The notes: a model not told the origin generated them from the letters alone. A stretch of 64,000 bases of DNA from Antedon mediterranea (GCF_964355755.1 NC_092675.1:18490912-18554911); one strand, 5' to 3'. Shown: positions 1 to 12,653, counted from the first letter of the stretch. A program made the numbers and translations.

Positions 1-255
1 ATCAGAAAGGTAGGTAACAGAACAATTATTCATTCTATAGTCAATTTCAAAGCTAAATCCGAAAATATTTGTTTTATTTTATCCCCCATATCAAATCCTT
101 TGTGCTATTTGTATGTTGAACATGATTATTGTTTTTAATATAAATCTGAAAATATATTGCACAGCTGTGGTGCTTATATTGAAATCGCAGGTGAAGAGGA
201 ACAGTAACTTAACTGTACACCACTTACCAATATTTTAATCAGAAATAAAGCATAC

Positions 256-3200
256 CTTTGCTTGATACACATGACTGGAATCTGTTGGTTCCAGCTGACT
301 GTCACTCTTGGTCAATGGGTCCACCTCCTTGTTCATGACATGAAAAAAGCATGGATTGTCCAGTGAGATGGGTTTATCAATCGGAAAAGCATCTAACCAG
401 TTCATCTTAGCTTCATAAAAATCACTTGGCGTGTACATATTGCTATAGCGTCCTCTCAGTTGTAGTACATTGGCCATGGGACTAAATATAAGACACAAAA
501 GAACAAATGTATAAGTTAATGTTTAGAATACCTCCCAAAATCATTTTTTTCATTAATAGCTTGTTTTATCAGATTTATATTGTCTTATATGTATAAAGAA
601 GTATTACAGCATTAACTAATACCTAAAACATTTTTTACCATAAAATGGGTTACTTTCATGTCTCTTATGTTTGTTTTATACTTTTTTTCTTTATACTTAT
701 TTTCTTTGGAAATTAATAATATTTTATCAGAGTTAAGTAATCGGAAATACTGTAATAAAGATGTTTTAACAGAATTTATGCATGTAGCCTAGGAGAAAGA
801 AATCATGTAGTTTCACTCACTTATTGATGACATGTCGAGCTATTTGAACAATATATCTTGGTGTTGCCCTGCGTGTCCTACGAGGTGATCGACGTGGAGA
901 CCTAGAACGCCGTGGTGAGCGAGATCGCTTCCTCACTGGAGATCTTTCTCTCCGCGGCCGTTCTCTTTCCCTGGGGCGATCACGGTGTTCATCTCTCCGT
1001 TCTTCACGCCTGAAGCTCTCTCGTCTACGTGACGGTTGGTTGCTTTGTAAGTTTCGCGAGTTTTGCATCAAAACTGGAGAAGCTATTAACAAGTATTTAA
1101 TAAAAACTTTCAGTAATTAAAAAGTGTATGTCCAAAATATGTCAAATACATGAGAGTGAAAATGCTTAGATACTTAACAATACAGAAAACTACTATTTAC
1201 TCAATCATACATAAGCCAACTTAATTATACATTGAGACCGGTGCACAAAAGAGATTTAATAAATTGTAAAGAATGTTTCATATTTAAAAAACATAATTTA
1301 AAAATATTGTGGTGTAACACACGTACAATGTGTGTGTATGTGTGGGAATCATGAGCTTAATTTGAGCAAAGAATTAACACTACAGTAGCTTGATATTTTG
1401 TTTGGCCTTCTGTCTTAAGTTAAGTTATATATTCAGAGTGGAGTTGTGGCTTGGTGGTTATGATGCTTGGCTACCACTCCAAGGGTCCTAGGTTCAAGGA
1501 CAAAATTACAACGCCACTCCCAAAGACTTAATAAGATTTTGTTTATGTAGAGCATCTTGTGTATATGTTTGTTGTGTAAACCTCCGAGTGTCTCTAATGA
1601 TCAGCAATTGCTCAATATGGTAAAAAAAATACATTTAAGAGAGAGGGAAAGACAATAAAATATTATTAATCAGTCCAGAGGCTATGTTCAAACACTGCCA
1701 ATCATATCAAACTAAATAAAAAAAAGTGACCCACTCGATAGGAGTGGTTGTGCTTGCTTTATTTGAATTTGGACAATTGTGAAATTTTGATCTGGCATTG
1801 TGAGCCTACTGTAAAGTACTTACATCCAACTTGAGTTGAGAGAAGAGAAGGAATGTTACCAGGGTTGATTTGACCAGATCCGCCAAGACCAAGACCACGT
1901 AGAACTTGAGCATTACTTCCAACCATCGATGGACTCTAAGTAAAACAAAAAAAATGGAATGAATAAAAAAAAACTGTTACTGTTACAGTATCCACATTAT
2001 TGTGCGACTAAAACATATTTTTTATGTTCCAACAATATGCACTATTAAAAGATACAGTAACCATTAAGCTCGTTTCCACTTGGATGCAACACGATGCAAA
2101 CCCAGTGAAAGTAATTTGACCAATTACAATCTTCTGATGTTGTTTATTTTTGTTACTTACCTTCTTGATGTTCATTTTATCAAACTTGTTTTGATTTATT
2201 AAGAATTGAATCAATGCGATGGGTTATTTATTATTATCAACTAACTTGTGTTGCAATGCATCCGAGCGAGAACTAAGCACTTTTTATTGGCCAACTCGTT
2301 TGCGTTGGGTTTCTTCCTAGTGGAAACCAAGCTTTAGACTAAACTGAAGAAAAATACCGCAGCAGCAGCACAATTATGTTATGTTTCAACTAACCTGACT
2401 TGGCAACACCTGAATGCGAGTTGCATTCCATTTAAATGGCATATTTGCATTAAATGATGCTTCCACTAAAACACGGTCGTTAACCTTTGGCATAGAGCCT
2501 TTCACACAACTAGGGATAAAAAGAAATAAAAATTTAACATATAACAAGATAAATACAATTTGAGAATGTTACTGTAAAGCTCTAGATACTACTGTAAGAA
2601 ATACCACCCTTCAACTTACCTTATCTGAAAGAACACATCCTCATCGACAAAGCCGAAGGTATCATGTAATTTTGTAACTGTACCAGTGAAGACACGTTGT
2701 TTTGGTTGTGGTGTCTGACCTACCCTCTGAGTAGGGTAACTGACAGTAAGCTGACCGCCACTGCTTGCAACACCATGACCCATTGACTGCAAAAGAAAAG
2801 GCAATCCACAATGTAAGAATATGTAGGATATGCAAACAAACTGGAGAAACTGTACGATTAAAAACAAACAAAAAATTCGCATAGGGCATGTGGCGCAGTG
2901 TGTTGAACATTTGACTATTGATCATGAGTTTAAATCCAAAATCTCAATGCATTGCCTGTATAATGTAAGGATACTTTACTTACATTTGTACAAATGGGTA
3001 CTGCACTGATACTGGCTGCAACATTATGAGAGTATGTTTCCAGATGTATTTGATTCAAACATGACCGAGAGGTAATAATGTGAAGAGCATAGAGGCTTTG
3101 TGCATTAAGGGGCTATATAAGATTAGGGTACTGTTATATAACAAAATTGTTCATGATGATGTTGCAATACACTGTAGTTAATTAGGAAAGACAATACAAA

Positions 3201-3848
3201 ACCTGTAAAGAGTTCTGCTGAGCTGCCATAACTTGCTGCTGTTGAAGTTGATAAGCTGCACTAGCTTGAAGGCTAGCTGCATTCTGACCTCCCAGTGATT
3301 GTAAACTCTGCACATACCCACCAGGACCAGGTCCAAGTAAAGCTGATTGAGATTGTGTCTGTAAACTGGCTTGAGCTTGAATATAAAGACAAATTGGCAT
3401 AAAGTAAAGAATTAGTAGAGAAATAAGAATTAGTTAACTGTCAAATGTGTTAATGCCCATAATTAACAGACACACCGGCAGACCATTTTCAACAATCAAT
3501 GCCTTTAAAACAGAACTTTGTCGAGTTAAATTTCGTTTCCCTCTAACCAAATACCTTTCCCTAATCAAGAGTAAGCTTACTGTGCTTTAGAAGTATTGTA
3601 AGGAGTGTTACAATGCATCCAATATGTAGGTTGTTCGACGATTAAGCATCATTTGTTTTGATTGGAAGTGATTATTTAGTGGTTATTTTTAGTTGTTAGA
3701 AGACTAGAGAGATTACTGTACAGTATATTAGCAGGCAGAAGCAATATAATAAATATATAATAAATTACAAATTACCTAAGCCAGTCTGGCCAGCTGCCAT
3801 TGCTGCCCATGGTGGATCCTTCCTTGAACCAGCTCCAAATTGTGCCAT
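256..3848 (-). CDS. CCAR1: CCAR1 (cell division cycle and apoptosis regulator 1), N-terminal third, seven exons, partial
   Basis: CCAR1/CARP-1 is a nuclear coactivator and RNA-associated regulator of transcription, splicing and apoptosis. Exons in transcript order, each with GT/AG borders: 3776-3848, 3203-3375, 2620-2786, 2395-2509, 1824-1935, 821-1082 and 256-481. The exons total 1128 bases, 376 codons, and the phase is kept at every junction. The start reads MAQFGAGSRKDPPWAAM, like the family N terminus. Exon 2 (residues 25-82) is Q/A/L-rich. Exons 3-4 encode the S1-like/cold-shock-type domain (about residues 112-175), recognisable by QRVFTGTVTKLHDTFGFVDE and MPFKWNATRIQ. Exon 6 is rich in RS/RE dipeptides (about 230-290), and its end plus exon 7 carry the LAIKA region (ATPRYIVQ, then LRGRYSNMYTPSDFYEAKMN). 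Vertebrate CCAR1 has about 1150 residues, so SAP, DBC1-like and coiled-coil parts lie beyond the left edge. The last donor is at 254-255. Identity is recognised from family memory, not from a search. Confidence 0.93.
1436..1630 (+). repeat. tRNA-derived SINE, copy 1 (CCAR1 intron)
   Basis: The copy starts GAGTGGAGTTGTGGCTTGG and has a pol III box A-like TGGCTTGGTGG and a box B-like GGTTCAAGGAC. It continues with the family body (CCACTCCCAAAGACTT, TTTGTTTATGTAGAGCAT, GTGTATATGTTTG) and ends near an A-run at 1622-1629. The copy at 27808-28062 shares these blocks in the same order. It lies in the intron between the exons at 821-1082 and 1824-1935, opposite in sense to the gene. Confidence 0.7.
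2066..2334. mobile_element. MITE (about 270 bp) with imperfect terminal inverted repeats, CCAR1 intron
   Basis: The left end reads AGCTCGTTTCCACTTGGATG. The reverse complement of the right end reads AAGCTTGGTTTCCACTAGG. TA dinucleotides flank both sides, as in Tc1/mariner-type insertions. There is no coding capacity. Related end sequence occurs at 17640-17762 and weakly at 14860-14930. It lies in the intron between the exons at 1824-1935 and 2395-2509. Confidence 0.6.
2885..2965 (+). repeat. Decayed tRNA-like (SINE head) repeat in a CCAR1 intron
   Basis: The stretch contains TGGCGCAGTGTG, a close box A match, and about 25 bases later GAGTTTAAATCC, a degenerate box B. Neither a cloverleaf nor an intact anticodon arm is convincing, so it is read as a worn SINE head and not a tRNA gene. 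Confidence 0.35.
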
Positions 3849-3886
3849 TACTTTACAAACTTGTACAGTACTGTAGGCCTACCTAC
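3849..3886 (-). other. CCAR1: CCAR1 5' UTR end of the first coding exon, with splice acceptor
   Basis: On the minus strand a TTATTCAG acceptor ends at 3887, 38 bases before the ATG at 3846-3848. This implies a 5' intron and at least one non-coding exon further right. The acceptor is inferred from sequence only. Confidence 0.45.
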
Positions 3887-4374
3887 CTGAATAACAAACA
3901 TTTAAGAATAATAATTGTTTAGGCATTTAAAGGTCGTTAATATTATTTAATATATTTACATTAGCACATTCCACCAACAATGTTGTTTAATGCAATGTGC
4001 ACTTTTCAACTACAGTACATGGTTCTCTCAGGGTCATGTCATGTTGGTGCTCCCAACTACAGCTCTATGTCGCATGAGCTATGAATGTAGTACACCGAGG
4101 TAACCCTTACTCGTCTCAAACTACAGTACTACTACAGTACGTTCTTTAAAGTACTGGAGTACAGTAGTCGTTGTTTGTACTGTGTATGATCTGTGGCAGA
4201 TATGGCTTATCACAAGGCTTTTAATACTATTATTATTAATATTAATCTGATGCCCCATCTCATGCTTGCACTGTACAGCTGAAAAGATAGTTTTGTTTTA
4301 AAAAATGAAATGCTTCTTCAACCAAAATTATAAATATGAATATATATTATTATTTAAAAAACATGAGGGGGCTA

Positions 4375-4836
4375 ACTGCATGTAGGCCTAGGCCCTAGGC
4401 CTAGCAGAACGCCATCTCATTCACCACGAATACAGTATGTATCACTTTCTACTACTACTAGCCTAGGAGGCTATAATATAATAGTATTGTATATAGCCTA
4501 CTACTAGGCCTACTACTACTAGCAGGCTAGAGTTTAGACTAGTAGTGTAGGCCTTAGCCTAAGTAGCTAGGGCATGACTATCCGGCCTAGCTAGGAGGCT
4601 AGCTAGGCCTATATTATTATAAGATTAGCTAGGTAAGGCCAGGGGAGGTAGGCCGGGTGCCGTTGGCGTTGTTGACTAGTAGTAGAAGTAGCCCTCTACG
4701 CCTCGTACGTAAGTTAGTAGTAGTACTCTACTACACAGTAGCCTAGGCCTCCTAGCTAGCCTTGGTAGAGAGGCCGGCCTAGCTAGTAGTAGGCTAGAGG
4801 GCCTCCTCTACTACTAACTAGGCCTAGGCGGATGCT
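4375..4836. repeat. AGGCCTA / CTAGTAG low-complexity tract
   Basis: Dense overlapping copies of the palindrome TAGGCCTA, of GCTAGGCC and of TAGTAGTAG fill this stretch. The same sequence type resumes right of the neighbouring element (6725-6765), suggesting that the element inserted into a pre-existing tract. No gene is seen. Confidence 0.7.
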
Positions 4837-4842
4837 AGTCAA

Positions 4843-5040
4843 GTCGCCCCATCGCAAAGTCGCCCCATACAAAGTCGCCCCTTACACAGTCGCCCCATCG
4901 CAAAGTCGCCCCAAAACAAAGTCGCCCCTTACACAGTCGCCCCATCGCAAAGTCGCCCCAACGCAAAGTCGCCCCAACGCAAAGTCGCCCCATCGCAAAG
5001 TCGCCCCATCACAAAGTCGCCCTATCGCAAAGTCGCCCAA
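4843..5040 (+). repeat. Left terminal array, 13 units of 15-16 bp
   Basis: Units start GTCGCCCC at 4843, 4859, 4874, 4889, 4905, 4921, 4936, 4952, 4968, 4984, 5000, 5016 and 5032. The consensus is GTCGCCCCATCGCAAA, with variants ATACAAA, TTACACA and AAAACAAA in the second half. Divergence rises toward the inner end (CCCTAT, CCCAAAA). Confidence 0.9.
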
Positions 5041-6518
5041 AACGTTAAAAAATAGTTTACAATTGTGCGTAAAATGTCGCAATGATACACAAAATAACAC
5101 GGAACGTGTAGGCATAAAAGGGGAAGCCCCGCCATGTAGTCTCAGGTCACACGATCGGCACGCACCCCCATCATCAGAGTGAAAACCTCGACTAATCACT
5201 CAGCGGTCGCACTAACGTGCTATAGCTTACCAGCAGAGGGAAACCCCGTAATTACTCCGCCGTTGTCGCACTACAATGCACCATTCTGAAGATGGGGAAA
5301 CCCCGCCGGAGTTTTACGATGATATCAGTCGCGTTCGAAATCGGTCGCGTTTAATTTTGGTCGCGATAAAATGATGTTATAGGCCTACGATCTAGATTAT
5401 TTTTACTTTGGTCGATGAATATTTATTGTTATTATTAGGTCTATATTAATAATTGATTTTTGTTTTTATTTTACAGGTCAGTATGATGGGAAAGATGTGT
5501 GCCTTAAAAAAATGACAATTTGTAAACATAGTTTAAGATTATATTATTATCCAGCATAATGTCATTTGACAGTACATAATTATTTAAATGTGAAATATTT
5601 TATAGGAAACGTAGGCTGCGTCTGTGTCTTTTATTTTATATGCAACAAATTACGTAAAACAATTTATTTATAAACATTCAGTTTACTATTATTATACATA
5701 GTATTACAATGAACATTGATTATAATCCTGGAAATGCAATCTCATCATTATATCCATTATAAAATTGCATCATATCACCACTATATGTCGTAAATGATGA
5801 CGTGCGTGTGTGTATTCGTCGTACGTCTGTGTACGTATTATTCCGTGCCTCTTCACTGTCTTGTTTAATTTAAAATTAAATATACACCCGATATGAGGAT
5901 ATTTATTAGGCATGTTAATTAGAATGTTCTAAAACCAAAAGGGTTGAAAAGAATTTCTTCAGTAAAATGATCATTGTGCTGTTGAATAAAAGGCGACTCG
6001 CCATCTGAAACATTCTCTCAAACCAATCGGAGCTGCGCCTTCTGGTATCTGTTTCCTCACAGCTGCTACGTCTTTCTGCTGACCGTCGGGGATTCCCCTT
6101 TTTAAAAAACACGCACACGATACTGTACGATGGTTTTTTTCCATGGTCAAAATGTAGCGTTTTAAACTTTACTAAAATACCTGCATGTAAAACAATCATA
6201 TCGGCGATGAAATCCTTTTTTTTCCTTCATTTTGAAAAGTCATTATAAAAGTAAGACACATAACTTGTCAATAAATGCAAAATGATCAATAAGTAGCCTA
6301 TAACACTCATTGTCTTACAACACTGTTTTACAACTCATTGTCTTACAAATCTATACGAAGGCCTACACATTTATACATTTATTATATTATCCTAAAAAAT
6401 GAGCTGGTATTAGCGCGACCAAAGTAACAACGCAATCGATATCAAACGCAACCGATATGAAATAGCGTAGGCTACTACTAGGGCGGCGCTTCATAATCAT
6501 ACCGAAATAAAACCGTGG

Positions 6519-6711
6519 GCGACTTTGCGATGGGGCGACTTTGCGATGGGGCGACTTTGCGTTGGGGCGACTTTGCGCTGGGGCGACTTTGTAATGTGGC
6601 GACTTTGCGATGGGGCGACTGTGCCTGGGCGACTTTGTTTTGGGGCGACTTTGCGATGGGGCGACTTTGTATTGGGCGACTTTGTATGGGGCGACTTTGC
6701 GATGGGGCGAC
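6519..6711 (-). repeat. Right terminal array, 13 units of 14-16 bp, inverted
   Basis: GCGAC starts lie at 6519, 6535, 6551, 6567, 6583, 6599, 6615, 6629, 6645, 6661, 6676, 6691 and 6707. The reverse complement gives the same consensus as the left array, and the outermost units of both arrays agree best. Confidence 0.9.
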
Positions 6712-6876
6712 TTGACTGGATCCCGCCTAGGCTAGGCTAGGCCTAGTAGGCCTAGGCCTAGTAAACTAGGCAAATTATAGCAACAAAGTAGGCTTTATGA
6801 TTCTACAAATAATTGCAAAAGTTTAACACACAAATTCTTTATACAATTAAAATAATAAGAACAGAGAATAGCTTAC

Positions 6877-7010
6877 CAAAATTAATATTTACATCGAAAA
6901 TATAACAATGAAATGAAGAGTGGTGATGGTTTGTGAAAAGAGAAGAGCTTCTAGCAAAAAAAAAGAAAGATCACCAGTAAACCTAAAGAGGGCGGAAATT
7001 GAACTTCAAA
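6877..7010 (-). other. Candidate non-coding first exon of CCAR1
   Basis: On the minus strand a good donor (TTTTG then GTAAGC) begins at 6876, preceded by a stretch that includes TTTCCGCCCTC. If joined to the acceptor at 3887, the fold-back element at 4837-6717 would lie inside the 5' intron. There is no coding evidence and the 5' limit is arbitrary; transcript data would be needed to decide. Confidence 0.2.
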
Positions 7011-10000
7011 ACGAACAATGAAAATGGTTCATAAACCATCATGGGTGGTATAAATTAAGGAAACAGTAATAACGAAAATCAAATAAAAAAGAAATCCATT
7101 TCAGTTGATTTAAATATACTTTAATTTCTGAAAATAAAACTCAAATAAACGTTTATCCGTTTAAAATCAGTGTAATGTGCTATTAAAAAGTAGGCCTATT
7201 TATATTAACTTCAGATTTAAATCAGACTGAATAATCATCGATTTACTGAAGTTAAAGAGTGAGTTTAATATAATATATGTCAATCTAATAGTGTCAATTT
7301 CAAAAACAATAAATCTACAAAATAAAATTGAAATGTTGAACATAATTGGATTTGTTATTGATATAATTAATCGATTGTCAAACAAGTTAATTTCGTTATT
7401 GTAGACGTTTTTCTGCCATTCTTAATTTGTCAATTGCATCACGTAATACCGTACACAATTATGATTAAATACAAACTCGTGCAAAATGTGTACCATATTC
7501 TTCAATTTTGTTCAAAATTTGTATTAGATTACAGTGTATTATTTATATTTGTTTACAAAAATATCAATACAGACTAGGTCTACGTTGATGATGTGTACGA
7601 GCAATCCCCCATCATCGGTTTTACATGATGGCGCCTTCGGCAAGTCACTGAGTCTAGTAATGTTGATGATGTTGTTACGATCTGGATTGATAACTGAATC
7701 TGTCAGTTGAATGTTCATCATGCCCATTGTATTTACATTCTTTCATGTATTTCAATTATGTTAAAATACATGTCTATAACTCTCTCGTCAACCCATCTCA
7801 TCAGTATTCTTCAGTTTTGTGAATTTCATTAATCCATACGATTTGTCATACGTCACCGTCAATCAAACAATATGGGAAGAAAAGAAACAAATGTTATGTT
7901 TATCCTCTAGGATAGAGTAAGTAAGTGGGCCTGTCGTGAATAAAAGATGGCTGCAAGTAACATGACACGTAAATTATTTATAAACCCCTTAAAAATGTTG
8001 TTAATGTTTGCTGAAAAGGAAGTTTTTTGGCACATAATAGTAGTTTTTCAGTTTGAACAAAATTTGAATTGAAAAAAAAAATACAAAATTGGATTTTATT
8101 CATCCTTTTTTTTTGCTATGCAAAATGTAGAGAGAGTGACAACGGAGGGCGTGCTAGTTAATTTTCGTTCCATATTAAGATACAGATAACTCAAGATATT
8201 AATAAAGCTTTTGTGACATTATTATTTCGCCAAAAAAAAAAAAAAAAAAAAAAAATGTTCATTTCTAATTTCATTCTTATCAAAATCAATCGTAAATATG
8301 ACAGTTACCACAGGTGGTATAGCTGCTGTATTCCATTAAACATGTACAACATATAGATGTAATTTAAGCACGGCGAGTTGTCATAAATAGTAAAACCAAT
8401 TCCATATCAAATTACTGAAATTTTTATTTATTCATTTACTACTAGTTCTCTGCAAGTTATCATTTTGTTGTGTAGTCTGTATTATATTTATACTTTCGAA
8501 CGTAGATGTGTGACTTTGTTTTGTAGTCCTATAATTAAGATTATCACTGAAATAATTAAACAATAACACAAGTATAGTAATATAGTATTATAAATGAGGA
8601 TTATTCAGAATATTATAGAATTTATATTAAAAAACTCTAAATCATTTTAAATAAGAAACATTGATGGTAACTAAAAATAACCTAGCAGTTTAGTATTATT
8701 TTTTACATCTTCTTCATAATGATCATTATTATAATATCTAAATTATTAAAAAACAATTATTAGGACGACATAATAATGGTTATAATTCCAATGGAAATGC
8801 ATTTTGTGACGTATATATGATTCCTTAACTTCCTTTGTCCCATTTTGGTGTTCTGATATTGCTTTCCTAATTTTATTTTACCACCCCTCCACCACCCCCT
8901 ACTCTGAGCAATATAGAAAATATTCGATATTCGACTATATCCAATTATAAACATTAAACATTTTCTAAAACAAATTAATTTTGTAAAACACAGTCTTAAT
9001 AACATTTTTAGCCGATCATTCAAATCCATTCATCAATTTATCTTATGCAGATCCGGTGTTGAACTTTCCAAAAAAATTTAAAGAAAATGAATGCAGAAAA
9101 CTCCCGACGCCATTTCAACATTCTAAAAATAAGTGTTATATGATGCTCTTGTTTTTATATATTTACATATGTTGTAATTTTCCATTAATTATATTTGTTA
9201 ATTCAAATTCCAGGTAGTATCCAGTTGTAATGACAATACATTTTATATTATCTCAATCATTTAGTATTTTTATGATTGATATGTAATTGGGTTAAACATT
9301 GAACAAAATATTATTGTTATAAGTACATGCACATTTCTGGGTGAATGACATGTAATGGACATAACATTAGTGATGCCTTCCTACCACCAAGGCCTCTTAA
9401 TAATGTTTTATTGAATGTTACCAAAACATAAACTTACAATGATGAAATGAGCTAACGATCAACCTCACTGAACTGGAAATGTTATGGCGGAAAACGTGAC
9501 TCGTCAAAGATAATGAGATGGGAGGATAGCTAATTATGTCTTCAATCTTGTTTTAATAATTTTATATTCCGGCAATTAACTGTTGTAGTTTTTGTCAACA
9601 AACGGAGAAAGAATTTCTTCATTCTTGTTTTCACTAAACATATTGAAATAATTTGATTGGATTATTGTGTTATGTTACTTGTTATTTTTTTGTGCATATT
9701 TTTAACAAACAAATGTATTTGGATTTTGTGGGAAGTATCCTGGTCTATCCAATCTAAGGCAAAATATAAAATGTTCATTTACAACATCAACAACATCTGT
9801 ATACATGTTTAAATAGGCCTAACTGTATTTGTTAATCGTTGAACTATTTTTTATTTAATTAATTTCTTCTTCTGAAACAATCAAACATGTTTTTTAAAAT
9901 TTCTTCTATAAACATTATTATTTGTTATTTCTTCCAATTTTCAAAACCCCAATTTTCTGAAAAACAATTTTTCCTATTCCAATGGATGAAGGAACATCCT

Positions 10001-12653
10001 GATTTTTCTCATTCATCAATATGTATAATAGAAGATTTTTTCTCATTATCTCACAATAATTAAACAAAATATACATACATGTTTCTCGCCTTCTTGCCTT
10101 TACACAAATACTAAATGAGTTGTAAATAGAAAGATTTTATCTGTGAAAACAATATTATTTAAAAGTATTAATATATTGAAGAAATATTTTCTTTTTATAT
10201 TTTTATTTTATGATGAAAAAATAGCGAGGCAGCACAAAATTACATGACTTAATAAAGCTATATTGTTAGTAGTATACCGGAAGACTATAAACATACGAAT
10301 GTGTTTAATGGTATCGAGAACACCATCACAGCCTGATTCCTGTACGCACATGCATCATTCACATCTTCGTCACTTCTTATGAATTTCTTCAAGTGTACTC
10401 TAGCATTCATTATTTCATTATCAAAGGTGTTGACGCTAAAATCGCACTCGCCGTTAGCGGCAATATATTATCTAATATTCTTTTGTTTGCACAGCATCGG
10501 TATTATTTCTAGCACTCTTGGGTGTGATACTAACTCCCAAGAGTGCTGTCCAAGACATTCCATCAAAGACGAATATTGTCAATTATTGAGCATGTACTCA
10601 GTAATGTTGACGAGATTATTCTCGACATCATTGAGAATGTCATTTTGTATATTTAAAGAGATATCTTTAATTGAGAAACTATGTAGTTAAGAAATAGATT
10701 AGGATATAGATTACATTTTCATTATTACAGATTAGAACATATCGTGCCGTACTTTATGACATAATAAATGTGTATTTTATTAACAAAAGAAATATAAGAG
10801 GCATAAAGATAAATTTCAAAATTGGGGTTTCTAAAATTTGAAAATATAACTTATTTGGCGTATTATAAACAAAATATTCTACAATCCATTCACAATGAAA
10901 ATCTCCCATCTGTCAGTTGTTGACAGCATTGACAAATCAAATCATCTCTGAAAAAATTAATTATAGTTGCTCGTCTATAAGGTGGTGTACTTTACATAAG
11001 AGGAAAAGCTCGTGTGTTTTCTGAATTAACTAAAGGGTGTACTGGATTAAAAAAGTCGTCAGACAGTTTGGAAAATGGTCAATGCATGTACATATTGTAA
11101 TGTTTCGTACGACAAGGCAAGGGACTTGCAGTAATTTGTTCAGTTATGTATTTTACAGTACCAATACACTATATGTGTTTACTTTATTACTAAAATAAAT
11201 ATTAAAATAATAGTATTCATTTCTCAGATTAATTTGATAATAAATGAATAATTATGCTAAAATTGAATGAGTCTCACAAAATAGAAAAAACATTATTCAC
11301 TTGCAAAATGCATCTTGATGAACATATGATCTGGCATGCGAAAAGATCGTTGTCTTAAGTGACGTAACATTCTAGATGCAGAGTGTTTACTAAGTGTCGA
11401 AAATGCATGATAAGCCTAAGAGTCTAGCCCATCATAAAAATGATGGACCAAAAATGTCTCAAGCGGGTAATAAAAATAGATTGAAGATGGGCGCGACCTC
11501 TACAATGGTCGTATTATTCATTTTATTCATTGGTTGAAGCGGTGTAGATTAGTTGTTCCATATGTCAACTCGTATTTGAATTTTCTTCACTTGTATAACT
11601 CTTTATCAATGTATGACCATAGTATTATAGATTATTGATCAAATAACTAGCGCTTAAAAAGGAAGAAACGCTGATTTGTTAAGGCATTAGTTTGAACGGA
11701 TGTTGAATTTGGAATCATTATATGAGGACGCTGTTTACCGCCTGTAACTTAGTTAAACTTGGATTGCTTTGGTTAAGTATCAGGAGTCCATCCAATTTAT
11801 CATTACTGTATTAGTTTTTAATTTGTTTCCTAATTATTTCTTACTTTATCTGGATTTAATTTGTAGATGGACCATGCAGTATAGACTTAAGGTAAGATTA
11901 AACCATTTAAGATCATTTAGTTAATTTATTGTATTAGGTAGACAATTCACTAGGTGTGAATCTATAATTAGGCCCACATCCATAAAAAAAAGTCTACGAT
12001 CAACACATGGACTGTAGAAGAAGATTATTTACTTTCATTAAATGGATTATGGGGGAAACATAGATCAAATATGAAGAAAGCTGTTAATGTTCCATTTTAC
12101 AGCTGGGAACATTTTACTGCATTTTGGATTCATAAAAGCTACAATTAAACTAATCACAGAAACGAAAGAGTCTGGAAATAATATGTATTGTTTATATTTT
12201 ATTATTTCCATCAATGAAAGTACATTTTAGAGTTAAATGAATATTTTTTAAATTAATATTCATTTATTGAATAATCTGTGAACGTGTGTATATAGTTTGT
12301 CTTCAACGTATACGTCAGATTCTTTTACCATTAGATCAAATTCATCGTAATACATAGTTAGATATCAAACGACATTGTTCCATTAAAACATTATATGATA
12401 CCAACCACTACAATATGCTTCAAGTGCAAAGATTAGAAAGAAATTGATTTAATCACCAGTTTGTCAGTTACTGGAAAGAACTTCAAGTTTAGAATAGAAT
12501 ACTATATACTATAATATGCGCAAAGGAGGCCTGTTTTAAGAAAATTACATTAATGTTGAGAAAGAAAATGAGGTATGTAATTGTATTTTAGACAAAATAC
12601 ATTCATGCATGTTGTACAATTTAGAGAAAATATAACTATATATTATAGTAAAA
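7011..12653. other. AT-rich non-coding stretch
   Basis: No reading frame here looks like protein. Visible items are a 24-base A run at 8232-8255, a C-rich run near 8880-8900 and the perfect hairpin at 10511-10547. Confidence 0.6.
10511..10547. repeat. Perfect 12-bp hairpin
   Basis: AGCACTCTTGGG (10511-10522) is followed after 13 bases by its exact reverse complement (10536-10547). No flanking pairing extends it to pre-miRNA length. Confidence 0.7.

Larger units (their letters stand above)
4837..6717. mobile_element. Fold-back (TU-like) transposable element, non-autonomous
   Basis: Both ends begin with the same 45 or so bases in inverted orientation (AGTCAAGTCGCCCC first), followed by arrays of thirteen 15-16 bp direct repeats. 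Inside the arrays lies a second, more diverged inverted domain with GTCGCG-type motifs (about 5320-5375 and 6405-6460) and an AT-rich core. No transposase-like frame is present; the repeated peptides read from the arrays are artefacts. The architecture, outer inverted repeats made of short tandem units around a variable core, is that described for sea urchin TU and Drosophila FB elements. The flanking 7-mers GGATGCT (left) and GGATCCC (right) match at 5 of 7 positions and could be an imperfect target duplication. Confidence 0.75.

Noticed and set aside
4832-5199. Long open frames on both strands across the left repeat array
   Set aside because: The repeated peptides (SRPIAKSP, GATLRWGDF types) are translations of the 15-16 bp tandem units of the fold-back element, not of a gene.
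5915-6199. 94-codon minus-strand frame inside the fold-back element
   Set aside because: No transposase-like motif, no repeat-family support and a mixed hydrophobic/basic composition; taken as chance.
6515-6740. Two overlapping plus-strand open frames in the right array
   Set aside because: Same artefact as in the left array, mirrored.
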